Of a DNA stretch of 8,470 nt, positions 1 through 5,886 are shown in pieces (the stretch's first letter is position 1; the number at the start of each line of letters is the position of its first letter). This DNA comes from Deltaproteobacteria bacterium (lineage in GTDB: Bacteria; Desulfobacterota; JADFXK01), in contig JADFYA010000141.1 in the NCBI GenBank assembly GCA_015233285.1, positions 1-8,470 of the forward strand, read 5' to 3'. Under the pieces are notes generated by a model. The model was not told where the DNA came from. It did not search any database and was given only the letters and a program-made list of their open reading frames with translations. The position numbers were made by a program, and so were the translations under genes.

Positions 1-733
1 GAACGGTTATGCGTTTGTTGGTTTTATTCACCAGTTCCCGCGGCAACCTGGCCGTCCGGGGCGTTGGGGGAATCAGACCCAGCAACTGAAATAGCAAGCC
101 GTTTCTGCCGGAAAAATATACCGGCAATACCGCGGCCTGGGTCTTTCTGATGATCGGGGCCAGCCTGGGGTTCCACGGCGGGTCGCTAACCTCAAATTTG
201 CGCAACTGAATATGGGCGACTTCGCCCGCCGGGAAAACACCGACTACCCCGCCGCTCCTGAGCCAGCCAATGGTCTTACGGATAGGGTTGACATTAGAGC
301 TTATGGCGCCTCTTGTGCCATAAGGATCGACCATGATCAACACGTCTCTCAATTCAGGGATTAAGTTCAGGATATGATTGGCCATTATTTTAACATCCGG
401 CCTGATCATCCGAAGCAGCCGGTAAAGCAAGATCCCCTCTATCGCACCGAAGGGGTGGTTGGCCACGACTACGACCGGACCCTTTTCCGGAATTCGGCTC
501 AGGTCTTTTTCCGGGATGTCAAAATTGACGTGAAAGGCTTCCAGCGCATTTTCCAGAAAGTCGGATTCGCCCCCCATGGCTGAGATTTCTTGACAGATTT
601 TTCCTAACCGGCCGAACGACAGGATCCGATCCAGCGGCCCTTTGGTGGTCGGAAAAAGGAATTGCCGCAAAGGAAGGCGGCTGTCCGTGGCTGGGCCTGG
701 TTCTTTAATCTCTATCCGCGCTTTGTCTAGCAA
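1..733 (-). CDS. PlsC/haemolysin-like acyltransferase, 5' part (C-terminus beyond the window)
   Basis: This is a probable acyl-ACP- or acyl-CoA-dependent acyltransferase of the lysophospholipid/ornithine-lipid 'putative haemolysin' family, which acts at the inner face of the cytoplasmic membrane. 244 codons are present and the frame is open to the left edge. The start is TTG at 733-731: an in-frame TGA at 748-746 excludes anything upstream, and GAGGAGG (745-739) sits 5 nt before it. Two family motifs are visible. Residues 92-100 read NHPFGAIEG, where His93 is the presumed catalytic base and Glu99 stands where most relatives have Asp. Residues 167-171 read FPAGE, the acyl-acceptor/phosphate-binding motif. 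No signal peptide or clear membrane span is visible. The gene lies about 260 nt downstream of the YibE/F gene and probably has its own promoter. The family call is good. The substrate (glycerophospholipid, ornithine lipid or other) cannot be read from the fragment. Confidence 0.85.
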   Translation of the reverse strand, partial: MLDKARIEIKEPGPATDSRLPLRQFLFPTTKGPLDRILSFGRLGKICQEISAMGGESDFLENALEAFHVNFDIPEKDLSRIPEKGPVVVVANHPFGAIEGILLYRLLRMIRPDVKIMANHILNLIPELRDVLIMVDPYGTRGAISSNVNPIRKTIGWLRSGGVVGVFPAGEVAHIQLRKFEVSDPPWNPRLAPIIRKTQAAVLPVYFSGRNGLLFQLLGLIPPTPRTARLPRELVNKTNKRITV

Positions 734-738
734 TAGGG

Positions 739-745
739 CCTCCTC
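739..745 (-). promoter_or_regulatory. Shine-Dalgarno site that fixes a TTG start
   Basis: GAGGAGG lies 5 nt upstream of TTG 733-731 and just after an in-frame stop (TGA, 748-746). No ATG or GTG start is available this early in the frame. This is the main evidence for the non-ATG start of the acyltransferase. Confidence 0.8.
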
Positions 746-778
746 TCATTGATACGATCAATTATTTGTCTTGATTGA

Positions 779-795
779 ACCTGAACAGTTCAGGT
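779..795. promoter_or_regulatory. 17-nt perfect palindrome, candidate operator
   Basis: ACCTGAACAGTTCAGGT has 8-nt perfect arms around one central base and lies 46 nt before the acyltransferase TTG. With the suggested -10 at 814-819, it would fall about 15-30 nt downstream of the transcription start, a place where a dimeric repressor could block transcription. It does not fit the CTGT-N8-ACAG or GAAC-N4-GTTC forms of LexA boxes. The regulator is unknown. Confidence 0.45.
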
Positions 796-813
796 CGCCC
801 AAACAACGGATGG

Positions 814-840
814 AGTATAGAACGAGAGTGTGACAGTCAC
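814..840 (-). promoter_or_regulatory. Possible promoter of the acyltransferase gene with an upstream dyad
   Basis: On the minus strand TATACT (819-814) is a good -10 hexamer. No good -35 is seen. Its place is taken by the dyad GTGAC-T-GTCAC (840-830, 5-nt arms), which could be an activator site or chance. The call rests on one hexamer plus the dyad, so it is weak. Confidence 0.3.
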
Positions 841-914
841 CCCTCAGCCCGGTTAAATTATTTTGACGTTTTCAAGAACCCCGGCCATCCTCCAAAATAT
901 AGTTCGGTTCGCCC

Positions 915-960
915 AGACAAAAAAGACCTATGATCGCAGGCTGATATGGACATCATCCAT
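915..960 (-). terminator. Weak possible terminator after the YibE/F gene
   Basis: Downstream of the YibE/F stop, the minus strand carries a small stem (ATGGA / TCCAT, + positions 946-950 and 956-960). About 20 nt further on is a run of six T (924-919). Stem and T-run are too far apart for a textbook intrinsic terminator, so this is a tentative call. The rest of the 734-994 gap shows no coding sequence. Confidence 0.2.
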
Positions 961-994
961 CTGCGGACACATTTCTGTCGTCCAATTCATAAAA

Positions 995-2182
995 CTAATC
1001 GAGCTCGGGCTGATTACGTCCCACTTCAGGCTGATTAAATGCCGCATTGGGTCCTCTCCGGAACATCAGCCCCCCGATCAAAACGGTAACGGGAGCCACC
1101 AGGACGACTCCAAAACTTCCCACCAGCGTGTCCAGGACCTCGGCTGAGACCAGGTTCAAGTTGAAGATATTTCGGAGCGGAATCCCCTGCCCCATAAACA
1201 CCATCAACATGGTCACGTATCCGCCGGAATAGGCCAGCAGCAGCGTCGTAGTCATTGTCCCGATGACGGCCCGGCCCACGGCCATGCCCGAGGCCAGGTG
1301 TTCTCGCAAAGAAACATCCGGGTTCTTCAGCTTTAACTCGTGCATGGACACGGATATATCCATGGCCACATCCATGATCGCCCCCGATGACGCTGTGAAA
1401 ATCCCGGCAAGGAATATTTTTCCCAGGTCGAGGTGGGGAAAGCCCGTATAGAGGAGCATCTCGGAAAAAGGTCGGATAGCTCCGTGGACCCAAAACAACT
1501 TATAAAAAATTTTCGACAACAGGTAGGTCAAATTAAGTCCGATGAATGAACCGAGAAAGGTGACCAGTCCGGTTCGATTTAGTCCCCCGACCAAAAAGCT
1601 GACGGCTCCAATGAGACAGGTCACCACGGCCAACCCCAGCAACACCGGATCATAGCCCTTCAAAAAGCAAGGGACCATCACCTTCCAGATCATGAGAGCC
1701 GCAAAAACGAAGGATAAAAGGGCTCTTAATCCAGTCCATCCACCTGACGCAATCAGCAACACGCCGAATAGACCGAATAGCCAAATCTCCACCCCCAGCC
1801 GGTAAACGCCCCGCGGATGTGAGGTGGTTATCCGGCCCTGGTCGGCCGAGAATTCCAGCAGGATCGTCTGGCCGGCCAAATAAAACTCATCGATCTCCAA
1901 TTTACCGGTCAAATAGTTGACTGCCCGCTCGGTCCGGCCCTGGAATGGACCATCCAGTATTTCCACAGTCAGATCCTGGAACCCCGTCTTGACCAGGACG
2001 TGTTGTTTGAGTCTGGCATTATCTAAAGCGGTAATCCGGGCCCTGGCGTATTGAGAGCCGGCAGGCTGTCTATTCTCAAACCCGGTGGGTGCCCAAAGGA
2101 GAAAAAAACAGATTGCCGTTAAGAATAATGCCAGGACCGCGTCGCGATTCTTAACTAATTGATTTACGTTTTGAATTAGCAT
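995..2182 (-). CDS. YibE/F-family multi-pass membrane protein
   Basis: The 395-residue polytopic inner-membrane protein matches the YibE/F family, whose function is not established. An N-terminal span lies at about residues 16-31. A soluble, probably extracytoplasmic domain follows (about 40-128) with beta-rich text such as VNYLTGKLEIDEFYLAGQ. About seven further hydrophobic spans run to residue 375. The best family marker is GAIMDVAMDISVSMHEL at 267-283, with many small residues and acidic Asp271 and Asp275 inside a membrane segment. The frame is open upstream to a TTG at 2221, but that codon lies inside the terminator stem of the phosphatase gene. I therefore chose ATG 2182-2180, which opens directly on the first span; its ribosome-binding site is weak (AUAGAG). 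It lies 100 nt after the phosphatase stop, so it is expressed either by read-through or from an unseen promoter. Confidence 0.85.
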   Translation of the reverse strand: MLIQNVNQLVKNRDAVLALFLTAICFFLLWAPTGFENRQPAGSQYARARITALDNARLKQHVLVKTGFQDLTVEILDGPFQGRTERAVNYLTGKLEIDEFYLAGQTILLEFSADQGRITTSHPRGVYRLGVEIWLFGLFGVLLIASGGWTGLRALLSFVFAALMIWKVMVPCFLKGYDPVLLGLAVVTCLIGAVSFLVGGLNRTGLVTFLGSFIGLNLTYLLSKIFYKLFWVHGAIRPFSEMLLYTGFPHLDLGKIFLAGIFTASSGAIMDVAMDISVSMHELKLKNPDVSLREHLASGMAVGRAVIGTMTTTLLLAYSGGYVTMLMVFMGQGIPLRNIFNLNLVSAEVLDTLVGSFGVVLVAPVTVLIGGLMFRRGPNAAFNQPEVGRNQPELD

Positions 2183-2198
2183 CAGTTCTCTATCTCTA

Positions 2199-2247
2199 TA
2201 TAATGAAAACAAAAGAGGCAAGGACGGCCTTTACGCCGGACCCTGCC
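2199..2247 (-). terminator. Intrinsic terminator of the downstream phosphatase copy
   Basis: On the minus strand, GGCAGGG pairs with TCCTTGCC (one G-T pair) and CGGC with GCCG, separated by a small bulge, with a loop of about 6 nt (+ 2217-2247). It is followed by TCTTTTGTTTT. It begins 36 nt after the phosphatase stop. The same hairpin, base for base apart from a few changes, follows the second phosphatase gene. Confidence 0.75.
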
Positions 2248-2282
2248 CCCAGGTTAGTAAAACAAGCGATTGCCGGAATAGT

Positions 2283-3821
2283 TTACAGGCCCATGATGTG
2301 GATCAACTTTTTGGCGATGTCGGTGTCATCATAAAAGCCGCTGAATTGATCCGACTGAGCGCCCCTGGCCAAGACTGGAACGGGGAGCCCGGTGTGAGAG
2401 TAGGAGGTCCAGCCAATTCCGGCGTTGTTGTTCAGAATATGGGTGAGAGTTACGGTCAACGGCTCATATCCGCCGTAAAGGACGTAAGTTTGATCAATCG
2501 GGTCCCTCCGGCTGTCCGCGCCTTTATCGCTCGCGGCCAATTTGGCCTTGTTTGGAGAACGAATTGCCTTTGCTTCAGTCTTCTTGCCGGCAGCTAAAGC
2601 GTCCTGGATCATTTGGACCTGCCAGGCGTCGAGTTTGCTTACATCCAGACCAAATGCTTTTTTGATGTCGGCCATTAACTGCTGCTCGGTGACTTTCCAG
2701 CCATTCTTGCGGTATTCCGCCACGTAGGTGGTGCTAAAGGCGTCATATGACATGGTCTGGCCGCCCAGCGTCCGGTAGAAGGCGCCGTATCTGGTGCCGG
2801 CCCATCCAATGGTCATACCGCCGGTTTCGTGGTCGGCCGTGACGATTATTAGGGTCTCGTCCTGATGTTGATTATAAAAGGTGATGGCTTCTCTCACGGC
2901 GTTATCCAGAGCGATGGTGTCGTTGATGGATGTCCGGGCGTCGTTGGCGTGATTGGTCCAGTCAATCTTACCGCCTTCCACCATCATAAAAAATCCTTTC
3001 GGATTATCCAACAACTCGATTCCTTTTTTGGTGAATTCAGCCAGGGAGATCATGTCGCTGGTGCGGTCGATATCATAATAAAGAGCCTTTTGGCTGTCCA
3101 GAGCCGCTTCATAAGCGTACACCTTATTCCCGGTAGGTTTTAAAGCTAAAAAATCTTTCTTGTTATTTACGATTACATAGCCATTTTTTTTGGCCGCCTC
3201 ATAGGCATCGGGCTTATCCTTGTCCGGCCCGGTGGGAGACAAAAATCCGCCGCCGCCAAAGTAATCAAAGCCGCTTTTGCCCAGTTGGATGGCGATGTCA
3301 TAATAATTACTTCTTGTTGGTTGATTGGCGTAAAACACAGCCGGAGTGGCGTGATCAATGGAAACGCTGGTCACGATTCCGACCTTCATGCCCTTTTCTT
3401 TAGCCATGGTGGCGATACTTTTGTATGAAATCTTGCCAGACGGGTCCATGGCCAGGGTGCCGGATGTCGTCTTATAGCCGCTGGCAATAGCCGTACCGGT
3501 CGAGGCCGAATCCGGACAAATGGACGTTAAATCATAGGTGGTGCACATACCGAAAACCGGAAAGCCGGAGCTGGCCAGCTTGACTAGATTGGGGTTGGAG
3601 GGATTCTTTATGGCCCCAAGGTAGGCCTCGGCGGAATAGCGTTGATTCATGCCCATGCCATCGCCGATGAAGAGAAAGACATATCTGGGACTTCTTCGAC
3701 CAGGCTCGGTTGCGGCTTGATTTTGGGCCTGAGCCATTTCTATCGAAAAGACAAGCAGAGCCAAGATCCACAAAAAGTAATAGGCCGGTTTCCATAAATT
3801 TTTCGTCTTAAGCCCCAGCAT
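2283..3821 (-). CDS. phoA: Alkaline phosphatase, downstream tandem copy (PhoA family, His/Trp class)
   Basis: This is an exported metal-dependent phosphomonoesterase of 512 residues that releases phosphate from esters in the periplasm. A hydrophobic signal segment (about 13-29) ends in an A-x-A site, with cleavage likely after Ala32. Catalytic text is complete: Asp54 (FIGDGM), nucleophile Ser105 after Asp104 (CPDSAS), Thr159 and Arg170, Glu282, Asp287 and His291 (EGGKIDWTNH), Asp330-His331 (TADHETGG), and His476 (SYSHTG). Relative to E. coli PhoA, Asp153 is His157 and Lys328 is Trp288, the variant known from Thermotoga, Vibrio and Bacillus enzymes. The frame is open to 3911, but ATG 3821 is chosen: AAGGAGG lies 8 nt upstream, the signal peptide then starts properly, and the longer N-terminus is absent from the other copy. 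It is about 85% identical (hand count) to the neighbouring copy across residues 46-412 and has its own promoter and terminator. Confidence 0.95.
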   Translation of the reverse strand: MLGLKTKNLWKPAYYFLWILALLVFSIEMAQAQNQAATEPGRRSPRYVFLFIGDGMGMNQRYSAEAYLGAIKNPSNPNLVKLASSGFPVFGMCTTYDLTSICPDSASTGTAIASGYKTTSGTLAMDPSGKISYKSIATMAKEKGMKVGIVTSVSIDHATPAVFYANQPTRSNYYDIAIQLGKSGFDYFGGGGFLSPTGPDKDKPDAYEAAKKNGYVIVNNKKDFLALKPTGNKVYAYEAALDSQKALYYDIDRTSDMISLAEFTKKGIELLDNPKGFFMMVEGGKIDWTNHANDARTSINDTIALDNAVREAITFYNQHQDETLIIVTADHETGGMTIGWAGTRYGAFYRTLGGQTMSYDAFSTTYVAEYRKNGWKVTEQQLMADIKKAFGLDVSKLDAWQVQMIQDALAAGKKTEAKAIRSPNKAKLAASDKGADSRRDPIDQTYVLYGGYEPLTVTLTHILNNNAGIGWTSYSHTGLPVPVLARGAQSDQFSGFYDDTDIAKKLIHIMGL

Positions 3822-3829
3822 CCCAACAG

Positions 3830-3836
3830 CCTCCTT
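3830..3836 (-). promoter_or_regulatory. Shine-Dalgarno site that decides the phosphatase start
   Basis: AAGGAGG is placed 8 nt before ATG 3821-3819. It rules against the 30-codon-longer reading from 3911, which would run through the noncoding leader. The equivalent site in the other copy is also 8 nt before its second ATG. Confidence 0.85.
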
Positions 3837-3933
3837 AAAATAATTTTGAATAAATTGAAAAATCCTGTTAGCATCTGTAATTATGATATCTTTAGTTTCA
3901 TATCCAGACACCCGGGAACCCTACCATAATGTA

Positions 3934-3973
3934 GTTACAGAATTGTTATAATGAGACGAAAAAGAAGTGTCAA
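3934..3973 (-). promoter_or_regulatory. Promoter of downstream phosphatase copy with 11-nt direct repeats (Pho-box-like)
   Basis: On the minus strand TTGACA (3973-3968), a 17-nt spacer and TATAAC (3950-3945) form a near-consensus sigma-70-type promoter. Overlapping the -10 are half-sites TATAAC and TGTAAC whose starts are 11 nt apart (3950 and 3939). That is the helical repeat used by PhoB-type response regulators. A weaker TATGGT follows one step later. The whole block is repeated before the other phosphatase gene. It is unclear whether TATAAC serves as -10 or as an operator half-site. The leader to the start codon is about 115 nt. Confidence 0.6.
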
Positions 3974-4000
3974 CATCAATGAGCAAGGAACTCTCAAACT

Positions 4001-4042
4001 GAAATAGAAAAGGCAAGGACGGCTTGTCAGCCGAACCCTGCC
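4001..4042 (-). terminator. Intrinsic terminator of the upstream phosphatase copy
   Basis: On the minus strand GGCAGGG-TT-CGGCT pairs with AGCCG-T-CCTTGCC around a 4-nt loop (+ 4012-4042) and is followed by TTTTCTATTT. It starts 36 nt after the stop codon, the same distance as in the other copy. The T-run abuts the region homologous to that upstream of the next promoter. Confidence 0.8.
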
Positions 4043-4077
4043 CCCATGAAAGTAAACCAGGCGATTACTGGAATAGC

Positions 4078-5595
4078 TTACAGGCCCATTATGTTGATCA
4101 ATTTTTTGGCGATGTCGGTGTCATCATAGAAGCCGCTGAACTGATCCGACTGCGAACCCCTGGCCAAGACCGGAACGGGGACACCGGTATGAGAATAGGA
4201 GGTCCAGCCAATTCCGGCGTTGTTGTTTAAAATATGAGTGAGAGTGACGGTCAGCGGCTCATACCCGCCATAAAGGACGTAGGTCTGATCGATATTGTCC
4301 CCCCGGCTGTCTGCGTCCATGTGCCGATCACCGGAAATAACATCTGATGTGATCTTCTTGCTTGCAGCTAAAGCGTCCTGGATCATTTTGACCTGCCAGC
4401 CATCGAGTTTGCTCACATCCAGCCCAAATGCCGTTTTTATATCGGCCATCAACTGCTGGTCGGTGACTTTCCAGCCATTCTTGCGGTAAGCAGCCACGTA
4501 TGTCGTGTTAAAGGCGTCATAGGACATGGTCTGGCCGGACAGAGTCTGATAAAATGTACCATATTTCGTTCCCGCCCATCCGAGGGTCATGCCGCCGGTC
4601 TCATGGTCGGCCGTGATGATGATCAAAGTATCATCAGGATGCTGCTCGTAAAAAGCGATGGCTTCTTTGACCGCGTTGTCCAGGGCCAGGGTGTCGTCGA
4701 TGGACGTCCGGGCGTCATTGGCGTGGCACGTCCAGTCGATTTTGCCACCTTCCACCATCATGAAGAAACCCTTTGAGTTATCGAGAAGTTCGATTCCTTT
4801 CCTGGTGAAATCGGCTAAGGAGATCATGTTGCTATTGCGATCTATTTCATAATACAAGGCCTTTTCGCTGTCCAGGACCGCCTCATAGGCGTAGATTTTG
4901 TCCCCGCTGGGTTTCAGGGCCAGGAAGTCCGTTTTGTTATTGACCAGCTTATACCCCATCTTTTGGGCTTGTACGTAGGCATCGGGCTTATCATTGTTGG
5001 TCCCGGTCGGAGACAAAAAGCCGCCGCCGCCAAAGAAATCAAAGCCGCTTTTGCCGAGTTGGATGGCGATGTCATAATAATTAGTTCTGGTTGGTTGGTT
5101 GGCGTAGAACACCGCCGGAGTAGCGTGGTCAATGGAAACGCTGGACACAATTCCGACCTTCATGCCCTTTTCTTTAGCCATGGTGGCGATGCTTTTGTAA
5201 GGGAATTTGCCTGAAGGGTCCATGGCCAGGGTGCCGGAGGTAGTCTTATAGCCGCTGGCAATAGCCGTTCCGGTCGAGGCCGAATCAGGGCAAATAGATG
5301 TTAAATCGTAGGTCGTGCACATGCCGCAGACTGGAAATCCGGAGGAGGCCAGCTTAACTAGATTGGGGTTAGAGGGATTTTTAATGGCCCCGAGGTAGGC
5401 TTCGGCGGAATAGCGTTGAGTCATGCTCATTCCATCACCAATGAATAGGAAGACATATTTAGGGTTTCTTTGATCAGACGCGATTTGGGGTTGACTTTGA
5501 GCCTGAGCCATTCCTACGGAAAAAGCAAATAAGACCAAAATCCACAAAAAATAATAAGATAGTTTCCAAAAATTCCTCGCTTTAAGTCCCGCCAT
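4078..5595 (-). CDS. phoA: Alkaline phosphatase, upstream tandem copy (PhoA family, His/Trp class)
   Basis: This periplasmic phosphomonoesterase has 505 residues and is paralogous to the adjacent copy. The signal peptide (about 13-29) ends in A-Q-A, with cleavage likely after residue 32. The active-site set is Asp54, Asp104-Ser105, His157, Thr159, Arg170, Glu282, Asp287-Trp288, His291, Asp330-His331 and His469, so the enzyme should be active. Two extra cysteines set it apart: Cys90, and Cys290 directly before the zinc-ligand-type His291 (Asn in the other copy). Near residue 415-435 it is 7 residues shorter and unrelated in text, marking a surface loop. Two ATGs occur in a row (5598 and 5595). 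I chose the second because AGGGAGG (5610-5604) is then 8 nt away, as in the other copy, and the proteins align from Met1. An in-frame TGA 27 nt before the first ATG closes the frame. Confidence 0.95.
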   Translation of the reverse strand: MAGLKARNFWKLSYYFLWILVLFAFSVGMAQAQSQPQIASDQRNPKYVFLFIGDGMSMTQRYSAEAYLGAIKNPSNPNLVKLASSGFPVCGMCTTYDLTSICPDSASTGTAIASGYKTTSGTLAMDPSGKFPYKSIATMAKEKGMKVGIVSSVSIDHATPAVFYANQPTRTNYYDIAIQLGKSGFDFFGGGGFLSPTGTNNDKPDAYVQAQKMGYKLVNNKTDFLALKPSGDKIYAYEAVLDSEKALYYEIDRNSNMISLADFTRKGIELLDNSKGFFMMVEGGKIDWTCHANDARTSIDDTLALDNAVKEAIAFYEQHPDDTLIIITADHETGGMTLGWAGTKYGTFYQTLSGQTMSYDAFNTTYVAAYRKNGWKVTDQQLMADIKTAFGLDVSKLDGWQVKMIQDALAASKKITSDVISGDRHMDADSRGDNIDQTYVLYGGYEPLTVTLTHILNNNAGIGWTSYSHTGVPVPVLARGSQSDQFSGFYDDTDIAKKLINIMGL

Positions 5596-5705
5596 CATAA
5601 CAACCTCCCTGAAAAGTGTTAATCAAACCGCAAGAGATCCGTTGCTATCGGTAATCACGATATTATCCGATTCAGATCCAACTGAGGGGAACCTACCATA
5701 AGGTT

Positions 5706-5745
5706 GTTACAAAATGGTTACGATGGGATATATTTGAAGTGTCAA
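5706..5745 (-). promoter_or_regulatory. Promoter of upstream phosphatase copy with 11-nt direct repeats (Pho-box-like)
   Basis: On the minus strand TTGACA (5745-5740) is followed after 17 nt by CGTAAC (5722-5717). TGTAAC starts 11 nt after that (5711) and TATGGT another 11 nt on. Compared with the other copy the -10 position is poorer (CGTAAC against TATAAC), while the repeat GTAAC-N6-GTAAC is better. That favours an activator-dependent promoter, with PhoB the obvious candidate. Phosphate control is inferred from gene content, not shown. Confidence 0.6.
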
Positions 5746-5820
5746 TAACAGTGAACGAGGAACGCCTAAACTGAAGTTGAGACCGAACCCGGCTGTTCGA
5801 CCGGGACAATCATTCAGGCA

Positions 5821-5861
5821 GAAAATAACAGGGGCGACAGTCGGACAACAACCGTCACCCC
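5821..5861 (-). terminator. Intrinsic terminator of the porin gene
   Basis: On the minus strand GGGGTGACGGT pairs over all 11 positions (two G-T pairs) with ACTGTCGCCCC around a 9-nt loop (+ 5831-5861), then TGTTATTTTC follows. It starts 25 nt after the porin stop. A smaller stem (CCCGG / CCGGG at 5788-5792 and 5801-5805) lies further on. Confidence 0.75.
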
Positions 5862-5886
5862 TTTTGATGTATATCAAATTTTTCGG

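Noticed and set aside
779..795. LexA/SOS box reading of the palindrome
   Set aside because: The half-site spacing (GAAC-N1-GTTC) fits neither the E. coli nor the Bacillus LexA consensus.
863..1147. 94-residue plus-strand frame at the 3' end of the YibE/F gene
   Set aside because: It mostly overlaps the YibE/F coding region on the other strand, shows no family text and has no ribosome-binding site.
2183..2221. TTG start giving a 13-residue longer YibE/F protein
   Set aside because: The codon lies inside the phosphatase terminator stem, and the extra residues add nothing to the membrane topology.
3822..3911. 30-codon N-terminal extension of the downstream phosphatase
   Set aside because: It reads through the leader, has no good ribosome-binding site, precedes the signal peptide and is absent from the other copy, which has an in-frame stop there.
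2283..5595. One phosphatase copy being a pseudogene
   Set aside because: Both frames are uninterrupted, keep all metal and catalytic residues, and have a signal peptide, ribosome-binding site and terminator.
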